Positions 39,594-48,928 of a DNA stretch of 64,000 nucleotides are shown here, in pieces (the stretch's first letter is position 1; the number at the start of each line of letters is the position of its first letter). The position numbers were made by a program, and so were the translations under genes. The stretch lies in NCBI GenBank assembly GCA_016709875.1, contig JADJLZ010000001.1, positions 558,001-622,000 on the forward strand, read 5' to 3'. Under the pieces are notes generated by a model. The model saw only the letters and a list, made by a program, of their open reading frames with translations, had not been told where the DNA came from and made no database searches. This DNA is from Planctomycetota bacterium. GTDB lineage: Bacteria; Planctomycetota; UBA1135; GCA-002686595.

Positions 39594-40587
39594 CCTGTGG
39601 CTACCGGCGGCCATCGTCGCCCTGGCGCTGGTCTTCGACTTCATCAACGGATTCCACGACGCCGCCAACTCGATCGCGACCGTGGTCTCGACGCGCGTGC
39701 TCTCGCCACGCTGGGCGGTGATCTGGGCCGCGGCCTTCAACTTCCTGGCCTTCTGGGTCTTCGGGCTGCATGTCGCCAAGACCGTGGCCAAGGGAGTCGC
39801 GCCCGAGTTCTACACCCTGCCGGTCGTCACGGGCGGGCTGGTCGGTGCCATCTTCTGGAACCTGCTCACCTGGTGGCGCGGACTGCCCTCGAGTTCCTCG
39901 CACGCGCTGGTCGGTGGGTTCGCGGGAGCGGCGCTCGCCTACGGCGGCCCCTCGGCGCTGATCCCCTCGGTGCTGCTCAAGATCGGCCTGTTCATCTTCA
40001 TCGCGCCGATGCTGGGCCTCGTGCTCGGCTGGCTGACGATGGTCGGCACGTACTGGGCCTTCCGGCACAGTTCGCCCGCGCGCGTGAGCAAGCTCTTCCG
40101 CAAGCTGCAGCTGGTCTCGGCCGCCGCCTACAGTCTGGGCCACGGCGGCAACGATGCGCAGAAGACGATCGGGATCATCTTCGTCGTGCTGCTCGCTTCG
40201 GGGCGCCTGCCCCCCGATGCGGCGGGGCCTCCGGACTGGGTGGTGGTCGCGTGCTATGCCGCGATCAGCCTGGGCACGCTGATGGGTGGCTGGCGCATCG
40301 TGAAGACGATGGGCCAGAAGATCTGCAAGCTGCAGCCCGTGCACGGCTTCGCAGCCGAGTCCGCCGGAGCGCTCACGCTCTACGGAGCGACCTGGCTCGG
40401 CATCCCCGTCTCGACGACGCACACCATCACCGGCTGCATCGTCGGCGTCGGCTCGACGCGCGGCATCCACGCCGTGAAGTGGGGCGTCGCGACGCGCGTC
40501 GTGTGGGCCTGGGTGCTGACGATTCCGGCCGCGGCCGGAGTCGGGGCACTCTCGTGGTACGTGTTCAACTTCTGCGGCTGGCGCTGA
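39586..40587 (+). CDS. pit: Inorganic phosphate transporter (PiT family)
   Basis: A 333-residue inner-membrane symporter. The family signature occurs twice in inverted halves: FINGFHDAANSIATVVSTRV near the N-terminus and SLGHGGNDAQKTIGII in the middle. SSSSHALVGGFAGAAL and STTHTITGCIVGVG are the two re-entrant loops. About ten helices. Takes up phosphate with a cation. It overlaps the DUF47 gene, which is its probable regulator. Confidence 0.96.
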   Translation: MHDLWLPAAIVALALVFDFINGFHDAANSIATVVSTRVLSPRWAVIWAAAFNFLAFWVFGLHVAKTVAKGVAPEFYTLPVVTGGLVGAIFWNLLTWWRGLPSSSSHALVGGFAGAALAYGGPSALIPSVLLKIGLFIFIAPMLGLVLGWLTMVGTYWAFRHSSPARVSKLFRKLQLVSAAAYSLGHGGNDAQKTIGIIFVVLLASGRLPPDAAGPPDWVVVACYAAISLGTLMGGWRIVKTMGQKICKLQPVHGFAAESAGALTLYGATWLGIPVSTTHTITGCIVGVGSTRGIHAVKWGVATRVVWAWVLTIPAAAGVGALSWYVFNFCGWR

Positions 40588-40609
40588 GGGCGCTCGCGTA
40601 CCTCTCGAC

Positions 40610-42391
40610 TCAGAAACTCCAGCGCACCTCGCCCGTCTGCGTGGCGTTGAAGGTGCTCGTCGGCGCACAGCCACCGAGCACGATGGGATCGCGGTAGTAG
40701 ACGACGTAGAAGCGGCTCGTGCCGGGCTGGATCGGGTCCCCCAGCGCGGCCGAGCGCGACGAGACACTCAGATCGCCGAACGCGGGGTCGGGAAGCGCGA
40801 CACTCCCGCTGCTCGCGGGGCGGACGTACAGTCGCTTGAGCACTCCGCCGGCGCAGCGCACACCCTGGCCGAAGAGCACGCCGGGAACGAGCGTGTCGCC
40901 CTGCAGCAGCACGCTGGTGGAACTGGGCTTCTGTCCGCTCGTAGCAAAGTGCAACGCGTCGGCGGAGAGGTACGCGGCTCCGCTCGCGGCGAGGGTCGCG
41001 CCGCCCGTCGAAGAGGAGTTGTCGCAGCCCCGTCCCGCTCCCGCGGCGGGATTGCCGCACGGACAGGAGAGGACACCCGCGCTGCCGGCAGCGCACAGGC
41101 TCGAGAAGCCGGCGGCGTCGAAGTCGCGCGCGAAGGCGTCGTCGAGCGCGTTCGTGTCCCCCAAGACGAGGTTCGTCGCGGAGCTGGCGAAGCAGACCCA
41201 GCGACCGTCGGCGCTGACTCCCCCGCCGTAGCTCGGCGCGTTCGATTGCACTCCCGACGGACCGAGGTCGACGCGCTCCAAGCTCCCGCTCTGGCGGTCG
41301 ACGCGGAAGATGTCCACGACGCCGTTCGTGTCGCCGGGAGCGAGGTTCGTGGCCGCGCTCTCGAAGACGACGAAGCGGCCGTCGGCCGAGAGGCTGACCC
41401 AGCCGCAGTCCGCGTCGGGCTGCGCGCCGCCGAGGCCCACGCTGATGAGCTCGGTGGTGCCCGCGAGCCGGTCGCGCAGGAAGACGTCCTGCAGCACGTC
41501 GGTATCGCCGGCTGCCAGGTTGAGCGCGATGCTGTGGAAGGCCACGTACCTGCCATCCGCGGAGATCGAGGGGTAGCTGCTCGCAAAGTCGCCCTGCACG
41601 CCGCCGCTCGAGACGCTGAGCAGTTCGTTGACCCTCGTCGCGACGTCGTACAGGAACACGTCCACGGTGCCGTTGAAGTCGTTCGAAGTGACGTTCGAGG
41701 CCGCGCTGTGGAAGGCGACGAAGCGGCCGTCCGCGGAGAGCACCGGCCAGTAGCTGTACAGGTTCGCCGGCCCGCCGGTGTACGCCTCGCTGACGCGCAC
41801 GGTCGTGCCTGCGACGCGATCGCGCAGGAAGCAGTCGAAGGTGCTCGTGTAGTCGGGCGTGACGAGGTTCGAGGCCTGGCTCATGAATGCTAGGTAGCGA
41901 CCGTCGGCGGAAACCGAAGGCCCCATGCAGTCCTTGTTGCCCTGCGTCCCCAGACTGCCCAGGCTGACGCGCTCGGTGGTCCCGAGCAGCCGATCGCGCA
42001 CGAACACGTCCTGGAATCCGTTCGTATCGCCGGCCGCGAAGTTGGTCGAGCGGCTCTGGAATCCCACGAAGCGGCCGTCGGGCGAGATCGCCGCGTAGGT
42101 GCTGTCGCCATTCCCCTCGACGCCGTTCGGGCCGACGCTCGCGCGCTCGGTCGTCCCGGTTTGCAAGTCGCGCACGAACACGTCATAGCGCGCGTTGGAG
42201 TCGCCCGGGACCAGGTTCGAGGCCAAGCTCTCGAACGCGAGGAAGCGTCCATCGGCGGAGATTACCGGATATGCGCTCGCGCCCGTCGCCTGTGCACCGG
42301 AGCTGTCGACGCTCGCTCGCTGCGTCCACTGCGCCTCCGCAACCGAACTGCACAAGCACAGGGAAATCGCCAACCACAAGAGTCGCTTCAT
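40610..42391 (-). CDS. Exported PD40/TolB-type seven-bladed propeller with Cys-rich C-terminal domain
   Basis: 593 residues. A signal peptide (WLAISLCLCSSVAEA) is followed by seven repeats with the core SADGRFVAFxSxASN and VFVRDRxxGTTExxS, fitting one complete seven-bladed beta-propeller. The C-terminal domain is the same as in four other proteins of this window: SCPCGNPAAGAGRGCDNSSS, FGQGVRCAGGVLKRLYV and YYRDPIVLGGCAP. The frame is intact. Convergent with pit. Role unknown; the propeller may bind a ligand or partner at the cell surface. Confidence 0.84.
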   Translation of the reverse strand: MKRLLWLAISLCLCSSVAEAQWTQRASVDSSGAQATGASAYPVISADGRFLAFESLASNLVPGDSNARYDVFVRDLQTGTTERASVGPNGVEGNGDSTYAAISPDGRFVGFQSRSTNFAAGDTNGFQDVFVRDRLLGTTERVSLGSLGTQGNKDCMGPSVSADGRYLAFMSQASNLVTPDYTSTFDCFLRDRVAGTTVRVSEAYTGGPANLYSYWPVLSADGRFVAFHSAASNVTSNDFNGTVDVFLYDVATRVNELLSVSSGGVQGDFASSYPSISADGRYVAFHSIALNLAAGDTDVLQDVFLRDRLAGTTELISVGLGGAQPDADCGWVSLSADGRFVVFESAATNLAPGDTNGVVDIFRVDRQSGSLERVDLGPSGVQSNAPSYGGGVSADGRWVCFASSATNLVLGDTNALDDAFARDFDAAGFSSLCAAGSAGVLSCPCGNPAAGAGRGCDNSSSTGGATLAASGAAYLSADALHFATSGQKPSSTSVLLQGDTLVPGVLFGQGVRCAGGVLKRLYVRPASSGSVALPDPAFGDLSVSSRSAALGDPIQPGTSRFYVVYYRDPIVLGGCAPTSTFNATQTGEVRWSF

Positions 42392-42484
42392 CGCTTCGTC
42401 CTCGCTTCCAGGCGCGCACAAGCTCGGCCACGCGACCCTGAGCGTAGGCCATCCTCAGCGGATGTCTGTGCGCCGATGGAAGTA

Positions 42485-42513
42485 GGAGGGTCGCCTTTCG
42501 AAGGCGACCCTCC
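42485..42513 (-). terminator. Strong hairpin downstream of the HEAT-repeat gene
   Basis: A 13-bp perfect stem, GGAGGGTCGCCTT with AAGGCGACCCTCC, and a TCG loop, 21 bases after the stop. It is the clearest terminator-like structure between these genes, though no strong T-run follows. Confidence 0.6.
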
Positions 42514-42534
42514 CTGCGAACCACAGCGCAGGCG

Positions 42535-44604
42535 CTAGAGGATGTCGAGCAGCCCGGTACCCTGCGTCGTCGTCAGCGAAGACGTGTTCGCGCGGTAGTT
42601 GATCCCGATCGAGATCTTCGCGTTCCAGGGCAGCTCCTCCTTGTCCGCCACGATCCCGAGCGCGACCGTCGCAAAGCCGCGCGCCGTCCCGGTCAGGCGC
42701 TGGTCCTGCAGCATCGCCACCAGCGGCTCGATCGAGCGCGCATCGCCGATGAAGCCCAGCGCCGAGGCGACGGCTGCCTGGCTCGCGAGACTGTGGGCCT
42801 CCGAGAGCATCTTGACCAGCTCGGGAACGAGCGTCTTGTCACCCAGCAGGCCCAATGCGATCGCAGCCTGCTGCAACAACTCGGGCTGGTACTTCGAATC
42901 GCGCACGATGCGCTCGATCTCGGCCTTGGCGTCGACAGCGCCGATCATCCCCAGCCCCAGCGCCACGTAGCCGCGCTGACCGGCAGCCTTGACCTCGCGC
43001 AGCCGCACGCGCAGTTCGCCCGCGGCCTCACGGTCGCGAGCGATCCCCAGTGCGACGGCATACGCGCCGACGACCTCCTGCGACGAGCCGTGCAGCGCGG
43101 AGCGCAGCGCAGTGCGCACGTCCGGGCTGGGCGTGAAGGTGCTCGAACCCAGTTCGTCCAGTTCACGCTCGCTGATCCCCAGGCCGAGCGCGGCCCAGGG
43201 CCGCAGGGTCAGCGAAGCGCCTCCGAGATTCTGGACGAGCAGACCGCGCAGCTGATTGAGTGCGGTGCCCGAGTCCGTGCCGCTGCCCGGGCGCCCTGCG
43301 ATCTGGCCCAGCGCCACCAGCGCGAAGGCGCGCTCCTGAACCTGGCCCTTGTCGGTCACGCGGCGGAGCTCGGCGCGTGCGTCTGCGTCCGCGCTGTCGG
43401 AGTCCAGGTCGGTCAGCGCGCCGAGCGCGAGCACACAACTCTGGCGCACGACCTCCACCTCGCGCGTGTGCTCGCCGATGCGGCGCGTGAGTTCTCGCAC
43501 GATTCGCTCGCGCAGCGCGCCGGCTTCTGCCGCCGGCGCACGCTCGTGGGACAAGAGGTGCACCAACGCCGCCGGGGCGTGCGCGCGCACGAGCTTCGGC
43601 CTGGATTCGTCGGCGAAATAGCGCAAGACGAACTCGACCTCGGCCGCGCGCGTGCTCGAGGCGCCCCGTTGGCGCTCCAGCCCGGCCGTGTCGCTCCAGT
43701 CAACGGGCGTGAGGCCGATCGCGGTGAGCGCGGCGACCTCGAGGTCCGGGGAAGCGAGCGGCGGCGCAGCGAGCACCCCGGCGAGAACGTCGACGATCTC
43801 CATGCGCTGCGTGTTGGAGGCACTGCGCGCGCCCACGAGGCCCAGACCGTAGGCGGCGAATGCACGCGTCCGCAACGGCACTTCCGCCTTGCCGAGCCGT
43901 TTGCGACCCGCCTCGCTGTCGGACGCGAGTTCGGTCAGTGCGCGCACACCATTCTCGTCGGCGAGGATCCCCAGTGAGACAGCCGCGGTCTCGGAGATCT
44001 CCTGCGAAGAGTCGGGCAGCCAGCCCTGGAAGACCCCGACGAAGGCCGAGCTCCCGTCCTCGCCGCGCACGTCGCCGATCTTCCCGAGCGCGACCAGCGC
44101 GCCGGTGACGATGTCGTTCTGGCGCTCGGTCTCGAGTGCCCGCCGCAGGGCCGGCACGACACGCTCGCGGATCTCGGCCTGCGACGGAGCGAGCGTGCTC
44201 GCGCGCCCCTCGCCGCCGAAGACGTCTTCGGTGCTCAGGCTCTCGTACAGTGCGCGACGCAGGCCCAGGTACTGGCTCTTGTTGAAGGCCCACCAAAACT
44301 CCCAGTTGGTGAGATCCGGAGCGACCTCGCCCGTCGTCGCACCGGTTCCGCGGCCGCCGGGACCGCCGCTGTTCCCTCCGGGACCGGCCGGGTTTCCACC
44401 GGTGGGGACGCCACCTCTGCCACCACCACCGGCGGGGTTGCTCGGCGCGGGCGTCGTGCCGCCTCCGCCTCCCCCTCCGCCGCCGCCGGGAGGAACCGTG
44501 TCCCCTGGACCCTGGTAGGTGCCGCCGTGACCGAGAGCTGTTGCGATGAGCAGGACGGATGCGAGGCCGCCGAAAAGCAGGCGACGCGCGTGCGATGAAT
44601 TCAT
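42535..44604 (-). CDS. Exported HEAT-repeat protein with Gly-rich linker
   Basis: 689 residues. Signal peptide (LLFGGLASVLLIATALGHGG), the motif GTYQGPGDTVPP directly followed by runs of Gly, then NWEFWWAFNKSQYLGLR, then about ten HEAT/PBS-lyase-like helical repeats (ALVALGKIGDVRG, AAVSLGILADENG, AIALGLLGDKTLVPELVKML, ASALGFIGDARSIEPL). The head motif and tryptophan-rich block recur in planctomycete HEAT proteins of unknown role. The repeats probably form a protein-binding solenoid outside the cytoplasm. The poly-Gly stretch may be a linker and is a site where sequence errors are likely. Confidence 0.82.
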   Translation of the reverse strand: MNSSHARRLLFGGLASVLLIATALGHGGTYQGPGDTVPPGGGGGGGGGGTTPAPSNPAGGGGRGGVPTGGNPAGPGGNSGGPGGRGTGATTGEVAPDLTNWEFWWAFNKSQYLGLRRALYESLSTEDVFGGEGRASTLAPSQAEIRERVVPALRRALETERQNDIVTGALVALGKIGDVRGEDGSSAFVGVFQGWLPDSSQEISETAAVSLGILADENGVRALTELASDSEAGRKRLGKAEVPLRTRAFAAYGLGLVGARSASNTQRMEIVDVLAGVLAAPPLASPDLEVAALTAIGLTPVDWSDTAGLERQRGASSTRAAEVEFVLRYFADESRPKLVRAHAPAALVHLLSHERAPAAEAGALRERIVRELTRRIGEHTREVEVVRQSCVLALGALTDLDSDSADADARAELRRVTDKGQVQERAFALVALGQIAGRPGSGTDSGTALNQLRGLLVQNLGGASLTLRPWAALGLGISERELDELGSSTFTPSPDVRTALRSALHGSSQEVVGAYAVALGIARDREAAGELRVRLREVKAAGQRGYVALGLGMIGAVDAKAEIERIVRDSKYQPELLQQAAIALGLLGDKTLVPELVKMLSEAHSLASQAAVASALGFIGDARSIEPLVAMLQDQRLTGTARGFATVALGIVADKEELPWNAKISIGINYRANTSSLTTTQGTGLLDIL

Positions 44605-44763
44605 GTGACCTTCGAGGTGTAGGAGTCGGGACCTCGAAAGCCCCATCGCAATCGTCGTACCGCCGGTGATCCAGCGCGTGCAATCACGCGCTGCGACGCT
44701 CACCGTGCCCAAGTCGTCCCCGCTGCGTAACCGCGCGTCGCGAGCGCGGAACGGCAGCGAGGC

Positions 44764-46392
44764 TCAGTTCTTGGGCTTCGCGCCGCGCGGCTTCGGCGGA
44801 GCCGGACGGCTCGCAGCGGGCTTGCTGGGCGTCTTGGAGGGACCGCTCTTCAGCTTGGGCGTCTCCGTCGAAGCCGGAGGCGTCGGCGTCACCGCTTCGG
44901 TGGTGCCGCGACCGATCGTACCGACCACGCGCGCCTTGCCGCGTGAGACGGGCTCGAAACCGTCGTCATCGACGGTGATCTTCTTCGCCTCTTCGGTGAT
45001 CAGGGTGAGCTTGCCCTCGGTGCGTTGCACGAGCCAGCCGGTGAGGTGGCCGCCCGGGACCTTCACGGAGACGTACATCAGGCCGGCCGTCTCGTCGGGG
45101 AGGCCCTTGCTCGGCTTTTTCGAAAGGTCGGCCTCGAGGATCTGCACGATGTCGCTGACCTCGGAGTACTCGACCGACATGCGGCCGAGCGCGATGTCCA
45201 TGCTCACGTGGCCTTGCCCGACCGAGTGCAGACGGCCCTGCAAGTGCTCGCCGTTCTTGAGCAGGACGCGCACCGCGCCGACGCTCGGCGTGCGCAATTC
45301 CGACTCGCCCGTGATCGCGTCGAAGGGGATCGAGCGCTGCATCCACATACCGGCGATCTCGGCTGCTTCCGGACGGCGCGCACCGCGGGGCGTCGCGAGT
45401 GGCGGCCCCTTTTCGCTCGCGCTCGCGCCGGAGAACGCGATCGGCGTGAAGTCGAGGGGCGCCTGGAAGACCGGCGTGCTCTCGGGGTCGGCGGGGGCCG
45501 GCGTCGGGGCCGTGCCCGACTCGGCGACGAGCGGCGTGCTCTCGACCGGAGTGGGTTCGATAGGTGCCTCGCTGGGCGTCGTCGCGCTGGCGATCGGCTC
45601 CGTGGGCGTCTCCTGAGGCGGAGTCTGCGCGACGCTGGGCGTCTCACTCGGTGCCTCGCCGGGCGTTTCACTCGGCTTGTGTTCCACGGGGCCCGGTGTC
45701 GGCTTGGGTTTGGGCTTGCCGCGCCAGGCGATCGGATCCACCGTCGTGCTCCCGCCGCCCTGCGAGCCGCTGCTCCAGATCTGCCAACCGCCTGCACCGA
45801 GCAGCACAGCGGTCAGACCCGCTGCCACGAGCCATTGGGTCCTGCGCTTGGGCTTCGTTTCGGCACCGGAGAACTTGGTTCCACGTCCGTCGGAGAGCGC
45901 CTCGTCGACCAACCCGTCGCCCGCGACGGCGCCGACGAGTTCGCCCTGCGCGCCTGCGAGCGGTGCGTCGGCGAACGCGTCGGGTTCGGTCGCGACGCTC
46001 GTGTCCTGACCTTCGACGAGCGACTCAGCGCTCCAGTCCGAGGGCGCGGGCGCTGCCGCCGGCTTCGCGCGGGGGGCGGCGGTCTGACCCGCTGCCGCGC
46101 GCGACTCGTTCTCCATGTGGAATAGCCACGCCTGCGTCGGATTCGCATCCGCGGGGGCGCCCTCAGCCGAAGGCTGCGCGGCCGCCGGAGTCTCCGGCGT
46201 GCCGTCCTGCTCGAGACCGAGGAAGTCCGTCGCGCCCTCGCCGGCGCGCCAGATCTGCTCAGCCTGCTGCAGCGAAGCGACGCGTGTGGCTCCCTCGGCC
46301 GGGCGGTTGGTCGCGGGGGTGGGAGTCCAGGACCCGCTCTCGCTGGCGGGGAAATTGTCCTGGCTGTCTTGCGGGTTGTCCTGTTGGCTCAT
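44764..46392 (-). CDS. Single-pass membrane protein of the actin-like gene cluster
   Basis: 542 residues. Residues 1-180 are acidic, low-complexity and probably cytoplasmic; a membrane helix lies at 186-206 (TQWLVAAGLTAVLLGAGGWQIW region). A long Pro/Thr/Glu linker follows (TPGPVEHKPSETPGEAPSE). A compact beta-rich domain lies at about 350-490 (AVRVLLKNGEHLQGRLHSVG, KKITVDDDGFEPV). The tail is basic and Pro-rich. The beta domain resembles those binding peptidoglycan or nucleotide only in general shape, so no function is assigned. It lies 176 bases downstream of the MamK-like gene across a hairpin, so co-expression may be partial. Confidence 0.6.
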   Translation of the reverse strand: MSQQDNPQDSQDNFPASESGSWTPTPATNRPAEGATRVASLQQAEQIWRAGEGATDFLGLEQDGTPETPAAAQPSAEGAPADANPTQAWLFHMENESRAAAGQTAAPRAKPAAAPAPSDWSAESLVEGQDTSVATEPDAFADAPLAGAQGELVGAVAGDGLVDEALSDGRGTKFSGAETKPKRRTQWLVAAGLTAVLLGAGGWQIWSSGSQGGGSTTVDPIAWRGKPKPKPTPGPVEHKPSETPGEAPSETPSVAQTPPQETPTEPIASATTPSEAPIEPTPVESTPLVAESGTAPTPAPADPESTPVFQAPLDFTPIAFSGASASEKGPPLATPRGARRPEAAEIAGMWMQRSIPFDAITGESELRTPSVGAVRVLLKNGEHLQGRLHSVGQGHVSMDIALGRMSVEYSEVSDIVQILEADLSKKPSKGLPDETAGLMYVSVKVPGGHLTGWLVQRTEGKLTLITEEAKKITVDDDGFEPVSRGKARVVGTIGRGTTEAVTPTPPASTETPKLKSGPSKTPSKPAASRPAPPKPRGAKPKN

Positions 46393-46508
46393 CGCGGGGG
46401 TGACCGGGCGTTGAAAGGTGGTCGCGCTTCCCTGTATCGGCAGCGGAGGGCCCGCGCCCGATTCCTTCCCACTCGAATCCTGCGCAGATCCGCGGACTGG
46501 AAACGAAC

Positions 46509-46542
46509 CGGCCCCCGTGCGCAGGCGCGCACGGGGGCCGGG
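46509..46542 (-). terminator. Long hairpin downstream of the actin-like gene
   Basis: A 15-bp perfect stem, CCGGCCCCCGTGCGC with GCGCACGGGGGCCGG, loop AGGC, 26 bases after the stop of the actin-like gene. On the minus strand it is followed by a partly T-rich stretch (TTCGTTTCC). Likely a terminator or attenuator before the next gene. Confidence 0.65.
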
Positions 46543-46568
46543 ACGGAAACCCTTTCAGAGGGCTCAGC

Positions 46569-47696
46569 TCACTTGAGCTTCTCCCAGTACTCCGCGGGCA
46601 TGTCGTGCGCGATCTTGAGCGCGCCGTTGGCGCCGCCGTAGACCGGCTCCTCGATGCGGAAGACCTTGCCCGAACCCAGGCGCGAGTGCATCTCGCGCTC
46701 GATCGCGAGGTCCAGGGCCTTGATCTGGCTGCCGCCACCGGCGAGCAGCACGCGATTCTTCAGGCGGTTCTGGAACTCGGGGTCGAAGCTCGCGATCAGG
46801 TTCGCGAGGCCATCGACCATCGGCTTGACGATCGACAGGCAGGCCGTGCGCACTTCCTCGGTGATGTCGAACTGCGTCGGCTTGCCGTTGACGGGCAGTT
46901 CGACCAGGATCGGCGCCATGTTGTCGGCGATCGAAGAGTGCTTCTCCTTGATCTCCTTGATCATCTGCACCGTGAACTGCGCCTGCGGGAACTTCTTCGC
47001 CAGCAGCATGGAGAGCTGGTTGTCGACGTAGTCCCCGGCGTAGGTGGTCGTGATCTGGTCGGACTCTTCCGGCATCGTGCCGTGCATACGGCACAGGTCG
47101 GTCGTGCCGGCGCCGATGTCGATCACGAGCGCGTCGTCGAGCATGTCGAGGCCGTAGGCGACCGAGAACGGCTCGCTGCAGAGCATGACCGAGTCCACGC
47201 TCTCGCGCGCGGCCTTGATGATCGCGTCCTTGTGGTGGATCGCGGCCTCGGCAGGAACGCCGCACACGGCGTACACGAGTTCGTCCTTGCGCGGCTTCGC
47301 CAGGCGGATGATCTCGCGGATCAGGTCCGCCGCGGCCTTCATGTTGCCCTCGACGTCGTCCGTCTTGTTGTTCGAGAGCTTCAGCACGCCGGAGGCCAGC
47401 GGGCGGTAGAAGCGGCACGAAAGGCGGTGGCTCAGCGCGTCGTCACCAAAGAGGATGTCCTTGCCCAGCAGCTTGCGGGACACGACGTCCTTGGGGTAAC
47501 CGACGTGCGACGAAAGGGTCACGCGAACCCCGTTGCTCGCTGCCACCGAAGTGCGCGAGGTGCCGAGGTCGATGCCCATGTACAGGACGCCGTGGTCTTT
47601 GTTTGTGGATGCTTCCGTATTGCTCATGGCGGCAGTGATCGAGCTCTTCTGACTCGAGTCCTTGCCCTCCTCTACTGTGCTCTTGCTCATCGTCAT
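46569..47696 (-). CDS. MamK-like actin homologue
   Basis: 375 residues of the actin/Hsp70 ATPase fold. Phosphate loop 1 is YMGIDLGTSRTSVAAS, phosphate loop 2 LVIDIGAGTTDLCRMHG, and the adenosine motif RVLLAGGGSQIKALDL. VGYPKDVVSRKLLG, VCGVPAEAA, CSEPFSVAYGLDML and the C-terminal ALKIAHDMPAEYWEKL correspond closely, by recollection, to magnetosome filament protein MamK rather than to MreB, FtsA or ParM. No mam genes are nearby, so a magnetosome role is not supported; non-magnetotactic MamK relatives exist. A 38-residue polar N-terminus precedes the fold. Start at 47696 chosen for GGAG five bases upstream. Probably forms ATP-dependent filaments positioning something through its neighbours. Confidence 0.85.
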   Translation of the reverse strand: MTMSKSTVEEGKDSSQKSSITAAMSNTEASTNKDHGVLYMGIDLGTSRTSVAASNGVRVTLSSHVGYPKDVVSRKLLGKDILFGDDALSHRLSCRFYRPLASGVLKLSNNKTDDVEGNMKAAADLIREIIRLAKPRKDELVYAVCGVPAEAAIHHKDAIIKAARESVDSVMLCSEPFSVAYGLDMLDDALVIDIGAGTTDLCRMHGTMPEESDQITTTYAGDYVDNQLSMLLAKKFPQAQFTVQMIKEIKEKHSSIADNMAPILVELPVNGKPTQFDITEEVRTACLSIVKPMVDGLANLIASFDPEFQNRLKNRVLLAGGGSQIKALDLAIEREMHSRLGSGKVFRIEEPVYGGANGALKIAHDMPAEYWEKLK

Positions 47697-47766
47697 CAGT
47701 CTCCGAAAGGTTCCGTCTTCTCCCTAGGGACTCCACCGCGCGCACGCTGCGGGCGGCGGAGTGTAC

Positions 47767-48813
47767 TCAAGTGCTGGCTGTCGCCGCCTCAGGCTTGTCG
47801 CGCTTCTGGAACAGGAGGTTCTGCTGGAAGATCTCTCCCATCAGCGCCTTCTTGTTCTCGCCCTGAGGATCGCTGTCCGTGAGGCCCTGGACCGTCTGGT
47901 ACAGCGAGGCCACGCCGGCATCGATGTTCTTCATCGCCAGGACGCGCCGCAGCTCCGACTCGGTCACGCCCAGGAGGCTCGTCAGCTTGGCAATGCGACG
48001 TTCCAAGACGTCCATCTGCGACTTGTGCTCGGACATCTGGGCCGCGACGGCCTTGCGGCGCTCCTCGAAGAGCTCGGCCACGGCCATCTCGATCATCTGC
48101 TTCTCGAGCGTCTCGATCTCCGGCGTGCGCGAGACGCTGGCGAACATCTTCTGGATCTTGTCGATGATCGCCGCCTGCTGCAGGCCGCCGATCTCCGAGA
48201 GCTCCTCGCGCATCAGGTCCTGCTCGGCCTGGAAGCTCTTGCGTTGTGCTTCCAGCTCGCCGCGCAGGAGGTCGATCTCGGCTTCGGCCTCGCGCCACAT
48301 CACGTAGCGGTCGCCGGTGCCCTCGGTGGCGAGGTAGAGCGCGCGTCCCGCGGCCTGCACCAGGCCCTCGAAGGAGGAGTTGGTCTCGGCCAGCAGGTTG
48401 TGCGACGCGCCCAGGCTCAGCGCGAGCGGGATGCGGTCACCGCCGCAGTCGATGGTCAGCTCGCGGCCGGCGGCGTTGAGCGCCGCGCCGAGTTCGCCCA
48501 TGCGCGAGGCGCTCGTGTTCGGGAAGACCGCCATGATGCGGTCGCCCGACATCAGCGCCATGCCGAAGAAGCCGCCCTTGCGGCTGACGTTCTTGAGCGC
48601 GTCGTAGGCCAGACGAATCGCCTCGTCCTTGCCCTTCCAGCCTTCCTTCTCCTGGATGCGCGCGAGCGCATCGACCGCGATCATCAGCGCACACATCGGA
48701 TAGCGCTGCGTGCGCGCGCGGTGGAATTCGACGCGCATCACGCCCAGCATCTGAGCGATCGAGAGCTTGGGCGCGGTGCGTGCCTGGGGCTCTTTGGACG
48801 CAGTTTCGCTCAT
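47767..48813 (-). CDS. Degenerate GGDEF-like domain plus coiled-coil protein
   Basis: 348 residues. Residues 15-180 follow the GGDEF fold (MRVEFHRARTQRYPMCALMIAVD, then FGMALMSGDRIMAVFP, then a late GRALYLATEGTGDRYVM), but the catalytic GGDEF is replaced by MSGDR, so cyclase activity is unlikely. The rest is a long coiled coil (IDLLRGELEAQRKSFQAEQ, IETLEKQMIEMAVAELFEERRK, LERRIAKLTSLLGVTESE). No membrane segment. Located 70 bases upstream of the MamK-like actin gene on the same strand, so probably one transcript; likely an adaptor or filament-associated protein. Confidence 0.7.
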   Translation of the reverse strand: MSETASKEPQARTAPKLSIAQMLGVMRVEFHRARTQRYPMCALMIAVDALARIQEKEGWKGKDEAIRLAYDALKNVSRKGGFFGMALMSGDRIMAVFPNTSASRMGELGAALNAAGRELTIDCGGDRIPLALSLGASHNLLAETNSSFEGLVQAAGRALYLATEGTGDRYVMWREAEAEIDLLRGELEAQRKSFQAEQDLMREELSEIGGLQQAAIIDKIQKMFASVSRTPEIETLEKQMIEMAVAELFEERRKAVAAQMSEHKSQMDVLERRIAKLTSLLGVTESELRRVLAMKNIDAGVASLYQTVQGLTDSDPQGENKKALMGEIFQQNLLFQKRDKPEAATAST

Positions 48814-48928
48814 GTGCGTGCGGGTGCGCGGACTCGAATCGGGAGGAGTTCACGTCGCCGACGCGCCGCGCGCGCCGACTCGTGCGCCCCTTCGATCGGG
48901 ATTCGGCAGGCCCGTTCTTGAGTCCGGC

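Noticed and set aside
44440..44500. Run of C/G triplets that looks like a short tandem repeat
   Set aside because: It encodes the poly-Gly linker of the HEAT-repeat protein; low-complexity coding sequence, not a CRISPR or mobile repeat.
46569..47696. Calling the actin-like gene mamK and proposing magnetosomes
   Set aside because: No mamA, mamB, mamE or other magnetosome genes in the window; resemblance of one protein is not enough.
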